Shown here in pieces: positions 1-9,336 of a DNA stretch of 63,224 nt. Under the pieces are notes generated by a model. It ran no database searches. It was not told the origin of the DNA and saw only the letters and a list, made by a program, of their open reading frames with translations. The translations under genes were made by a program, and so were the position numbers. Source of the DNA: Streptomyces cinnamoneus (GTDB lineage Bacteria > Actinomycetota > Actinomycetes > Streptomycetales > Streptomycetaceae); assembly GCF_014650495.1 (NCBI RefSeq), contig NZ_BMVB01000025.1, positions 17,658 to 80,881 on the forward strand, written 5' to 3'. Numbering within the stretch: position 1 is the stretch's first letter; each line of letters opens with the position of its first letter.

Positions 1-1325
<1,325 letters not shown>

Positions 1326-1500
1326 CCCATCGAGCCTACGGGCCCCCGGGCGGGCCCTCGCCGCCGTGGCCATCAACCGTTCGATGGATTTCCGGGTGCA
1401 CCGCAGGGACGAGCCCGCAACCGCTCCTTGCCCTGATGGCGGGCGGGCCCGCGCGGGCGACCGTGGAGGGGTCGTTGCCCGAGCCCCGGAAGGGTTCCCC

Positions 1501-2565
1501 GTGTTCGTCGCGCTCCGTGACATCCGCTTCGCCCGGGGGCGGTTCGCCCTCATGGGCACCGTCGTCGCGCTCATCACCCTGCTGGTGGTCTTCCTCCACG
1601 GCCTGACCGCCGGCCTGGCCCGGGAGGCGACGTCGGCCGTCGCCGGGCTGCCGGCGGACCGGATCGTCTTCGGCGCCCCGGCCGGGGGCGAGCCGCGGGC
1701 GTCCTTCTCCCAGAGCACCGTCGACGAGCGGCAGGCCGCCGCGTGGGGGCGGGCACCGGGCGTGCGGTCCGCCCGTCCGCTGGGCGTGGCGATGACGCGT
1801 CTCGCGGCAGGCGGCCACGCCCTCCCCGTGAGCGTCCTCGGCGCCTCCGCGGAACTGCTCCCGGCGCTCCGGACGGGCACCGCGCCCGGGGACGGCCAGG
1901 TGGCCGTCGGGCAGCGCACCGCCCGCGAGAACGGGCTGCGCCCCGGCGACCGGATCACCCTGGGCACCCGCGGGCTGACCGTCTCCGGCATCACCGCCGA
2001 CCGCAGCCACGCCCACGCCCCCGCCGTGTGGACGACGCTCGCCACCTGGGGCGAGGTGACCCGCCAGCCGCAGCCGACCGTGCTCGCCGTGACCGGCGGC
2101 GGCAGCCCCCCGGGCGCCGCGGCGCGCACGACGAAGGCCGTGGGCCTCCGCGCGGCGCTGGACGGCATCGACGGCTACGCCGCCGAGCACGGCACCCTCC
2201 GGCTCGTCCAGGGCTTCCTGGTCGTGGTGGGCGCCCTGGTGGTGGGGGCCTTCTTCGCCGTGTGGACGGTGCAGCGGCGCCCCGACGCGGCGGTGCTCAG
2301 GGCGGTGGGGGCGAGCAGCGCCTACCTGCTGCGCGACGCCCTCGGGCAGGCCGCCCTCGTGCTGACCGCCGGGACCGCCGCGGGCACCGCGGCGGGCGTG
2401 CTGGCCGGGGTGCCGGCCGCGGCGGCGGTCCCGTTCGAACTGAGCGCGGCCGCGGTGGCCGCGCCGGTGGCGGCGATGGTGCTGCTGGGACTGGCCGGCT
2501 CCGCCCTCGCCGTACGCCGTATCACCTCCGTCGACCCGCTGACCGCCCTGGGAGCCTCCCGATGA
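1501..2565 (+). CDS. FtsX-like ABC transporter permease
   Basis: About 354 residues with the layout of MacB/DevC-type permeases: one N-terminal membrane segment (residues about 17-38), a large extracytoplasmic domain, then three C-terminal segments (about 235-258, 280-305, 315-345). It forms the membrane part of an exporter with the ATPase whose start overlaps its stop by four bases. I chose GTG 1501 because GGAAGG lies just upstream and the protein then begins VFVALRDIRFARGRF, the usual short cytoplasmic start of the family. The substrate cannot be read from sequence; relatives export lipids, peptides or drugs. Confidence 0.85.
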   Translation: MFVALRDIRFARGRFALMGTVVALITLLVVFLHGLTAGLAREATSAVAGLPADRIVFGAPAGGEPRASFSQSTVDERQAAAWGRAPGVRSARPLGVAMTRLAAGGHALPVSVLGASAELLPALRTGTAPGDGQVAVGQRTARENGLRPGDRITLGTRGLTVSGITADRSHAHAPAVWTTLATWGEVTRQPQPTVLAVTGGGSPPGAAARTTKAVGLRAALDGIDGYAAEHGTLRLVQGFLVVVGALVVGAFFAVWTVQRRPDAAVLRAVGASSAYLLRDALGQAALVLTAGTAAGTAAGVLAGVPAAAAVPFELSAAAVAAPVAAMVLLGLAGSALAVRRITSVDPLTALGASR

Positions 2566-3371
2566 CCGCCACACCCGCCGGCCGCCCGCCGGCCGCCACC
2601 CCCGCAGCCGCCGCGACCGCACTGTCGCTGGAGGACGTCACCCTCACCTACCCGGACGGCGGCCGACGGCTCACCGCCCTGGACGGGGTGTCCCTGTCCG
2701 TGGCCGAGGGCGAGCTCGTGGCCGTCGTCGGCCCGTCCGGGTCCGGCAAGTCGACCCTGCTGGCGGTGGCCGCGACGTTGCTGAGCCCGGACGCGGGGCG
2801 CGTGGTCGTGGCCGGGCGGGACACCTCGGGGACGACCGCGAAGGAGCGCACGGCGCTGCGCCGCGAGCGGATCGGCATCGTCTTCCAGCAGCCGAACCTG
2901 CTGCCGTCGCTGACGGCCGAGGAACAGCTGATGGCGGTGGCGCACCTGCGGGGCGGCCGGCGGGGACGCCTCCGCGCGCCGTTCGGGCCGTGGGCGCGGG
3001 CGGCGCGGGCGGACGCCGCCGGGCTGCTGGAGTCGGTCGGGCTGGACGCGGCGCAGCGGGCCCGCCGCCCCCACCGGCTCTCGGGCGGCGAGCGGCAGCG
3101 CGTGAACATCGCCCGGGCGCTGTCCGGCGGCCCGTCGGTGCTGCTGGTGGACGAGCCGACGTCGGCCCTGGACCACGAGCGCGGCGAGCGGGTCGTGGAG
3201 CTGCTGGCCGAGGTCACCCGGCGGCACCGGACGGCGACGGTGCTGGTCACCCACGACCGGACGCTGCTCGGCCGGGCGGACCGCGTGCTGGAGATGCGCG
3301 ACGGCCGGCTGGGCGCCGGCCCGGCTCACTCCTCCTCGTCCGGCGTCTCCTCCACGTCGTTGTGGGCGTAG
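2562..3371 (+). CDS. ABC transporter ATP-binding protein (LolD/MacB type)
   Basis: The ATPase partner of the upstream permease; starts are coupled through an ATGA overlap. Walker A is GPSGSGKST, the Q-loop FQQPNLLPSL, the signature LSGGERQRVNIARAL and Walker B LLVDEPTSALD. An alanine/proline-rich stretch of about 20 residues precedes the ATPase domain. The last 15 or so codons (serine-rich AHSSSSG and onward) run 46 bases into the convergent gene at 3326-3817 and look like read-through of non-domain sequence, so a short non-conserved tail is likely. Confidence 0.9.
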   Translation: MTATPAGRPPAATPAAAATALSLEDVTLTYPDGGRRLTALDGVSLSVAEGELVAVVGPSGSGKSTLLAVAATLLSPDAGRVVVAGRDTSGTTAKERTALRRERIGIVFQQPNLLPSLTAEEQLMAVAHLRGGRRGRLRAPFGPWARAARADAAGLLESVGLDAAQRARRPHRLSGGERQRVNIARALSGGPSVLLVDEPTSALDHERGERVVELLAEVTRRHRTATVLVTHDRTLLGRADRVLEMRDGRLGAGPAHSSSSGVSSTSLWA

Positions 3372-3817
3372 AGCTTCAGGACGGGCACGCCGACCTTGTG
3401 GCGGGCGCGCGACGCCCAGTCGCGGTGGAAGAACTCCTCGACCAGGTGCGGGGCGGTCAGCACGATCACCTCGTCGGCGTGGGTCTGCTCGACGACGGAG
3501 CGCAGCAGGTCCAGCGGGTGCTTGTCGATGATCTGGCCGACGGCCTCGCAGCCCGCCGTCCGCAGGCTCTGCAGGGAGTGCTCCAGCGCGAGGGCGGCGG
3601 GCCGCAGGGCCGCCTCGCCCTCGGGCTCGTCGGCCTCGTGGACGGCCTGCTCCAGCTCACCGAGGGCCACGTCGTCGATGGCGCGCAGCAGCCGGTCCTC
3701 GTCCCCGCGGGGCCGCATGAGGACCACGAAGGACAGGTCGTCGTCGTGCAGGGTCGTGACGAAATCGACGTCCGCGGCGGACAGCGGCTGCTCGATCATC
3801 AATACGCTCGTGAACAC
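3326..3817 (-). CDS. Conserved actinobacterial protein, universal-stress-like
   Basis: 163 residues with an alternating beta/alpha pattern. The C-terminal half contains the motif DEVIVLTAPHLVEEFFHRDWASRAR followed by GVPVLKLYAH, the sort of nucleotide-binding-like core seen in small stress proteins. No catalytic residues can be named. Start is GTG 3817 with AAGGG upstream. Homologues in Streptomyces are, to my memory, conserved and mostly unnamed; I would not transfer a metabolic function. Its 3' end overlaps the convergent ABC ATPase by 46 bases. Confidence 0.7.
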   Translation of the reverse strand: MFTSVLMIEQPLSAADVDFVTTLHDDDLSFVVLMRPRGDEDRLLRAIDDVALGELEQAVHEADEPEGEAALRPAALALEHSLQSLRTAGCEAVGQIIDKHPLDLLRSVVEQTHADEVIVLTAPHLVEEFFHRDWASRARHKVGVPVLKLYAHNDVEETPDEEE

Positions 3818-3976
3818 GTGAGGGCCCTTCTCCTACGTGGCCCAGCCGGGCCCAACAGAAACCATCCTGCGCGTGCTCCCCATGAGCCCGCCTGTTGTGA
3901 TCCTGTGCCCTCGGGGGAGCGTCTGACTCAATTCTGCCCACCGGAAGCGAACCGGAACGGCAAATTCCGCCGATTG

Positions 3977-4750
3977 TCAGATCCTTCGGTAGCGGGTGAA
4001 GAGGAAGCCGCCGTCCTCCAGCACGGAGCCGAGGGCGAAGCGTTCCGGCACCGCGAGCGGCGGGCCCGCCATGATGCGCGGCGCCGTACCCGTGGCCACC
4101 ACCGGAGCCAGCGACAGGCACATCTCGTCCAGCACCTGCGCCGAGGCGAACTGCCCCAGCAGCCGGGGCCCGCCCTCGGTGAGCAGGCGGGTGAGCCCGC
4201 GCTCGGCCAGCACCTGCGGCACCCGCACGGGATCCACCCCCGGCCCCTCGCCCGCCACGATCACCTCGGCACCCGCGGCCCGGGCCGCGGCCACCCGCTC
4301 CGCCGGCGCGTCCGCGCCCGTCAGCACGACGGTGGGCACGAGCGGCGAGACGAAGAGGGGGAGGGAGAAGTCCAGGTCGAGCCCGGCGCTCACCACCGCT
4401 ATGACGGGCGCGGGCCCCTGGCCCAGCGCCGCCCGCCGCGCCGCGAACGCCTCGCGTGCCCGCGCGGGCCGGTACCCCTCCTGCCGCACGGTCTCGGCGC
4501 CCACCACCACCGCGTCGGCGAGCCCCCGCAGGGTGCCGAAGATCCGCATGTCGGCGGCGGACGACAGCGGCTGCGAGCGCCCCTCGTGGTGGGCGGCGCC
4601 GTCCAGCGAGGAGACCATGTTGGCCCGCAGCCACGCGCCGCCGGCGGGCACGTCGGAGGGGTAGGCGTAGAGGTCGGCGAGCTCGTCCAGCCCCCATTCG
4701 CGGTCGTCGAGGTCGGAGGGGCTCAGCGGGGAGGGGAACAGGCGTCGCAT
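3977..4750 (-). CDS. RibD C-terminal-type pyrimidine reductase family protein
   Basis: 257 residues of the dihydrofolate-reductase-like fold used by riboflavin pyrimidine reductases. Supporting motifs are RANMVSSLDGAA near the N-terminus, GAETVRQEGYRPAR, and TEGGPRLLGQF toward the C-terminus, which in RibD bind the reducing nucleotide and substrate. It is a stand-alone reductase domain without the deaminase half, away from other riboflavin genes, so the true substrate is uncertain. The ATG at 4750 has no clear ribosome site; a leaderless transcript is possible. It is divergent from the ZapE gene, with 72 bases between starts. Confidence 0.8.
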   Translation of the reverse strand: MRRLFPSPLSPSDLDDREWGLDELADLYAYPSDVPAGGAWLRANMVSSLDGAAHHEGRSQPLSSAADMRIFGTLRGLADAVVVGAETVRQEGYRPARAREAFAARRAALGQGPAPVIAVVSAGLDLDFSLPLFVSPLVPTVVLTGADAPAERVAAARAAGAEVIVAGEGPGVDPVRVPQVLAERGLTRLLTEGGPRLLGQFASAQVLDEMCLSLAPVVATGTAPRIMAGPPLAVPERFALGSVLEDGGFLFTRYRRI

Positions 4751-4822
4751 AGGCCGCAGTGTGACACGGGTCGCCCCGCGCGCGGCCTTCTCCTCCTCGT
4801 CCCGGGGCTACCCTGGACAGCT

Positions 4823-5950
4823 GTGTCGTCCTCCACCGCATCCCCCGCAAGCGCAGCAGGCTCCGCCGCGAGCAGTCCCGCAGCCGGACGTGACCTGGCC
4901 GGGCAGCCCGTCGCGCTGACCTCGCGCGCCCCGCACGTCCCGGCCGACCGCCTGGTCGCCGAGATGGTGCCGCCGCCGCGGTTCGGCTCGGTGCGGTTCG
5001 ACAACTACATACCCGACCCGAACCAGCCCAGCCAGGCCGAGGCCGTCACCGTCCTCAGCGGCTTCGCCGCCGGCCTCGGCGGCGCCGCGGAGAGCGGCGG
5101 CCGCAAGCGCTGGTTCCGGCGCGAGACGAAGCCCGCCGCCCCCGCCGGCCCCCGCGGCGTCTACCTCGACGGCGGCTACGGCGTCGGCAAGACCCACCTG
5201 CTGGCCTCCCTCTGGCACGCCACCGCCGCGGCGCCCGAGCAGAAGGCGTTCGGCACGTTCGTGGAGCTGACCAACCTCGTCGGCGCCCTCGGCTTCCAGC
5301 AGACCGTGCAGACCCTCAGCGGCCACAAGCTCCTGTGCATCGACGAGTTCGAACTCGACGACCCGGGCGACACCGTGCTCGTCTCCACGCTCCTGGGCAA
5401 GCTCGTCGACGCGGGCGTCGCCCTGGCCGCAACGTCCAACACCCTGCCCGGCAAGCTCGGCGAGGGCCGCTTCGCCGCCGCCGACTTCCTGCGCGAGATC
5501 CAGGGCCTGTCCGCGCACTTCCGCCCGCTGCGCATCGACGGCGAGGACTACCGCCACCGCGGCCTGCCGCAGGCGCCCGCCCCGCACGACGACGACACCG
5601 TCAAGCGGGTGGCGCACGCCACGGACGGCGCCTCCTACGACGCCTTCCCCGACCTCCTCGACCACCTCTCGAAGGTCCACCCCAGCCGCTACGGCGCCAT
5701 GTGCGACGGCATCCGCGCGGTCTGCCTGACCGGCGTCGAGCCGGTGCCGGACCAGTCGACGGCCCTGCGCCTGGTGGTGCTCGCCGACCGGCTCTACGAC
5801 CGCGAGGTGCCGGTGCTGGCGTCGGGACGCCCGTTCGACGAGCTGTTCAGTGAGGAGATGCTGAACGGCGGCTACCGCAAGAAGTACTTCCGGGCCATCT
5901 CCCGCCTCACCGCGCTGGCGCGCGACGCGAAGGGGCTCGTCGAGGCGTAG
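4823..5950 (+). CDS. zapE: ZapE/AFG1-family cell division ATPase
   Basis: 375-residue AAA-like P-loop ATPase of the ZapE (AFG1) family, which in other bacteria acts on the Z-ring and in mitochondria on inner-membrane protein quality. Walker A is GGYGVGKTHLLASL (about residues 117-130) and Walker B LLCIDEFELDD, with the sensor region LAATSNTLPGKLGEGRF. The family motif YAxLC-like stretches are replaced by DGASYDAFPDLLDHLS near the C-terminus. GTG 4823 gives a short serine/alanine-rich lead before the conserved core; no strong ribosome site is visible there, so the exact start is uncertain. Confidence 0.88.
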   Translation: MSSSTASPASAAGSAASSPAAGRDLAGQPVALTSRAPHVPADRLVAEMVPPPRFGSVRFDNYIPDPNQPSQAEAVTVLSGFAAGLGGAAESGGRKRWFRRETKPAAPAGPRGVYLDGGYGVGKTHLLASLWHATAAAPEQKAFGTFVELTNLVGALGFQQTVQTLSGHKLLCIDEFELDDPGDTVLVSTLLGKLVDAGVALAATSNTLPGKLGEGRFAAADFLREIQGLSAHFRPLRIDGEDYRHRGLPQAPAPHDDDTVKRVAHATDGASYDAFPDLLDHLSKVHPSRYGAMCDGIRAVCLTGVEPVPDQSTALRLVVLADRLYDREVPVLASGRPFDELFSEEMLNGGYRKKYFRAISRLTALARDAKGLVEA

Positions 5951-6000
5951 GGCGCAGCCCCGGTTTCGGGAAGGGGCGGGGTGGGGGAAAGAATCGGCCC

Positions 6001-6867
6001 ATGCCCCGACCCCCGCGCGCCGCACTCGCCGTGGCGGCCCTCCTGTGCTGCACCCTCACCGCCTGCGGCGGCAGCGGAACGGCCCAGCCTGCCTCCACCG
6101 GACCGGCGAGCGCCAAGGCGTCCGCCTCTGCCACCGCCGGCCCGTCCGCAACCCCCGCCCCCACCCTGCCGCCCGGCCCCGGCGGCGCCGCCCCCGTCTT
6201 CTCGCACGGCCGGCGCGACGGCGGCAAGAAGGTCGCCCTCACCTTCGACGCCGACATGACGTCCGATCAGGGCCCGCGCGCCGCCCGGGGCGAGCACTTC
6301 GACAACCCCGCGCTGATCGAGACCCTGCGCCGGCTGAAGGTCCCCGCCACCGTCTTCATGACCGGCAGGTGGGCGGAGCAGTACCCGGACCAGGCCAAGT
6401 CCATCGGCACGGACCCCCTCTTCGAACTGGCCAACCACTCCTACAGCCACCACGCCTTCTCGACGCCCTGCTACCGCCTGCCGACCGTGCCGCCCGGCGA
6501 GGCCCGGGCCGACGTGGAGCGCGCGTTCACGGCCTTCCGGCGCGCCGGGGCCGAGCGGATCGTGCCCTACTTCCGCTTCCCCGGCGGCTGCCACAACGAG
6601 GCGGCGCTACGGGAGATCGGCCCGGCGAAGGTGACGGCCGTGCAGTGGGACGTCGTCAGCGGCGACGCGTTCGCCAAACAGGCGGCCCCCGTGGCGACGC
6701 AGGTGATCTCGCAGGTCAAGCCGGGCTCGGTCGTGGTGATGCACTGCACGCGCAGCGCGGCGCCGACGACGGAGGAGGCGGTCCGGCGGATCGTGCCGGA
6801 GCTGCGGGCCAAGGGCTACGAGTTCGTCCGCGTCTCCGACCTGATCGGCGCGGCCGCCGGCCGCTAG
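6001..6867 (+). CDS. Polysaccharide deacetylase (NodB-type) lipoprotein
   Basis: 288 residues. A lipoprotein signal ends LTAC, lipidated Cys at position 22, followed by an Ala/Ser/Thr/Pro linker to about residue 65. The NodB domain contains TFDADMT (metal-binding Asp), NHSYSHH (the His-x3-His metal ligands) and YFRFPGG, all expected for an active deacetylase of N-acetylated glycans on the cell surface. No other carbohydrate gene is in the same operon. Its TAG stop shares the palindrome CTAG with the TAG stop of the convergent treY. Confidence 0.88.
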   Translation: MPRPPRAALAVAALLCCTLTACGGSGTAQPASTGPASAKASASATAGPSATPAPTLPPGPGGAAPVFSHGRRDGGKKVALTFDADMTSDQGPRAARGEHFDNPALIETLRRLKVPATVFMTGRWAEQYPDQAKSIGTDPLFELANHSYSHHAFSTPCYRLPTVPPGEARADVERAFTAFRRAGAERIVPYFRFPGGCHNEAALREIGPAKVTAVQWDVVSGDAFAKQAAPVATQVISQVKPGSVVVMHCTRSAAPTTEEAVRRIVPELRAKGYEFVRVSDLIGAAAGR

Positions 6868-9296
6868 GGCGTGCCCTGGCCGGCCTCCCGCGCCCGTATC
6901 AGCAGGGCCACCGGCCAGGGCCCCAGCAGCCGGTCCAGCGGTGCGCACCCCTCGTACGGACGGTCCGTCAGCAGCTCCCGCCACGGGCCGCCCCCGGGCA
7001 GCGGCAGCACCGCGCCCCGCCAGCCCCCGGCCTCCGCCAGGCGGCGCGGCAGCCGCGTCACCGCCGTGACCACCTCGCCCGCCCGCGCGAACGCCACGCA
7101 GTGCTCGGCCGCCGGGCCGTCCACGACGACCGGCTCGTACGCACCCCCTGCCCCGAACCACTGCGGATGCGCCCGCCGCAGCCGCAGGGCCGTGCGGGTC
7201 AGGCGCAGCTTCTGCCCGTCCAGCCCCTCGCCCGGCCCCTCGCCGTCCCCGGGCGGGAAGCGCGGCGGCTGCCGGTTGTCGGGGTCGACCAGCGCCGCGT
7301 ACACCGACTCCGTGCCCATGTAGACGTCCGGGACGCCCGGCATCGTCAGGTGCAGCAGGGCCGCGCCCAGCACATGGGCGCGTACGGTCGGCTCCGTCTC
7401 GCGTGCCAGGGCGGTCAGCGCCTCGTGCGCGGGGCCGGCCGGGCCGGCCGCGACGAACGCCTCGACGGCCGCCTCGTAGGCGGTGTCCTGCTCGGTCCAC
7501 GTCGTCAGCAGGGCGGCCTCGCGGACGCTCTTGAGGACGGCCGGGGCCAGCCGCCCGCCGTCCCGGGCGCCGAGCCCGACGGCGTTCTGCCAGGCCACCC
7601 ACGCCACGTGCGGATCGGGTGCGGGGACCTCGGCCCACAGCCGGTCCATCAGCTCCGCCCACCGCCCCGGGTACTCGCTCAGTGCCGCGATCCGCGCCCG
7701 GGCGTCGGCGCTGCGCTTGGTGTCGTGGGTGGAGAGCACGGTGCCGCCGGCGGGCCAGTGGCGCTGCCGGCGGGCGCAGTGGGCGTGGAAGTCGGCCGGG
7801 GCCAGGGCCGGCCGGTCCGGGACGGCGCCGACCTCGGTGGCCGAGAGCAGCGGCGCGTAGCGGTAGAACGCGGTGTCCTCCACCGACTTGGCGCGCAGCG
7901 CGGAGGCGGTCTGGGCGAAGCGGGCGCAGAAGTCCCGCTGGTCCGGGCCGTCCCCGAGCCGCCCGAGGGCCGCGTCCCGGACGAGCTCGACGACCTCGGC
8001 CTCCTCGGGGACGGCGAAGGCGGTGCGGGCGCCCTGGGCGGCCTCGTCCAGCAGCGCCGCGTCCGAGGGGGCGACGGGCCGGCCGGGCGCGGCGTAGGGG
8101 CGGTAGACCGGCAGCCGGACGAGGATCTCGCACAGGGCGGTGCGCAGGGCCCAGGGGGCGTGGTCGCGCAGGGGGTGGGCGGCCTCGCACAGCCGGGTGG
8201 CGGTGCGCACCAGCCGCCCGACCTCCGTGGCCAGTTCGTGGGTGACCACCCGGTAGGCGGCGCGGCGCAGCGTCGCGGGCCAGTCGCCGCCCCGGTCGGC
8301 CGGCGCCCCGGTGAAGGCGCGGTAGGCGGCGGTGAGCGCGGCGGCCCCGTGGGGGTCGGTGAAGAGCCCGTCGAGGTCGCGCAGGGCGTCGTAGCCGGTG
8401 GTGCCGGCGACGGGCCAGGCGGCGGGCAGCCGCTCGTCCCCGCTGAGGATCTTCTCCACGACCGTCCAGCGGCCGCCGGTGGCCTCGTGCAGCCGGCGCA
8501 GGTAGCCGGGCGGGTCCGCGAGGCCGTCGGGGTGGTCGACGCGCAGCCCGTCCACGACGTCCTCGCGCAGCAGCTGCAGCACCTTGGCGTGCGTGGCGGC
8601 GAAGACCTCGGGGTCCTCGACGCGCACGGCGATGAGCTCGGCGATGGTGAAGAAGCGCCGGTAGTTCAGCTCGGTGCGGGCGAGCCGCCACCAGGCGGGG
8701 CGGTACCACTGGGCGTCCAGCAGCTCGGGCAGCGGCAGCCGTTCGGTGCCCGGCCGCACGGGCAGCACGTGGTCGCCGTAGTGCAGCACGGCCTCGCCGC
8801 CGGGCCCCTCGCCCGTGCGGAAGCGCGCCAGCTCGGCGCCGAGCCGGCCGGCGAGCACCGGCAGCAGGACCTTGCCGCCGTGCTCGGACCAGTCGACGTC
8901 GAACCAGCGGGCGCAGGGGGAGGCCGGGCCGTCGCGCAGCATCTGCCACAGCGGCCCGTTGAGGTGCTCGGGCGCGGGCACGGCCATGTGGTTGGGCACG
9001 ATGTCGAGGACGAGCCCCAGGCCGTGGGCGCGGGCGGTGCGGGAGAGCGCCCGCAGGCCCTCCTCCCCGCCCAGCTCGGCGCGCACGGCCGTGTGGTCGA
9101 CGACGTCGTAGCCGTGGGTGGAGCCGGGCACGGCCTCCAGCACGGGGGAGAGGTGCAGGTGGGAGACGCCGAGGGCGGCGAGGTGCGGCACGGCCCGCTC
9201 GGCCGCCGCGAAGGGGAAGGCGGGCTGGAGCTGGAGCCGGTAGGTGGCGGTCGGCGGGGAGCAGATGTCGCGCTTCACGGGAACATGCGTACCCAC
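6864..9296 (-). CDS. treY: Malto-oligosyltrehalose synthase
   Basis: 810-residue GH13 enzyme that converts the reducing-end alpha-1,4 bond of malto-oligosaccharides to the alpha,alpha-1,1 bond of trehalose. The N-terminus PTATYRLQLQPAF is diagnostic of TreY. GH13 region motifs are LVLDIVPNHMA, DGLRVDHPDGL, VEKILSGDERLP and STHDTKRSADAR, covering the catalytic Asp and Glu and the TreY-specific substrate region. It lies 40 bases downstream of glgX in the same direction, so the two probably form an operon that trims glycogen and turns the products into trehalose. No treZ is seen here. Start taken at GTG 9296; a GTG six codons later is possible. Confidence 0.93.
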   Translation of the reverse strand: MGTHVPVKRDICSPPTATYRLQLQPAFPFAAAERAVPHLAALGVSHLHLSPVLEAVPGSTHGYDVVDHTAVRAELGGEEGLRALSRTARAHGLGLVLDIVPNHMAVPAPEHLNGPLWQMLRDGPASPCARWFDVDWSEHGGKVLLPVLAGRLGAELARFRTGEGPGGEAVLHYGDHVLPVRPGTERLPLPELLDAQWYRPAWWRLARTELNYRRFFTIAELIAVRVEDPEVFAATHAKVLQLLREDVVDGLRVDHPDGLADPPGYLRRLHEATGGRWTVVEKILSGDERLPAAWPVAGTTGYDALRDLDGLFTDPHGAAALTAAYRAFTGAPADRGGDWPATLRRAAYRVVTHELATEVGRLVRTATRLCEAAHPLRDHAPWALRTALCEILVRLPVYRPYAAPGRPVAPSDAALLDEAAQGARTAFAVPEEAEVVELVRDAALGRLGDGPDQRDFCARFAQTASALRAKSVEDTAFYRYAPLLSATEVGAVPDRPALAPADFHAHCARRQRHWPAGGTVLSTHDTKRSADARARIAALSEYPGRWAELMDRLWAEVPAPDPHVAWVAWQNAVGLGARDGGRLAPAVLKSVREAALLTTWTEQDTAYEAAVEAFVAAGPAGPAHEALTALARETEPTVRAHVLGAALLHLTMPGVPDVYMGTESVYAALVDPDNRQPPRFPPGDGEGPGEGLDGQKLRLTRTALRLRRAHPQWFGAGGAYEPVVVDGPAAEHCVAFARAGEVVTAVTRLPRRLAEAGGWRGAVLPLPGGGPWRELLTDRPYEGCAPLDRLLGPWPVALLIRAREAGQGTP

Positions 9297-9336
9297 AACG
9301 GGCCCGGATGCCGCAGCCCGCTTCGCTTCCGATGTG

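Noticed and set aside
3657..4850. Minus-strand frame of 397 codons
   Set aside because: Overlaps the RibD-like gene in another frame and has no protein-like composition.
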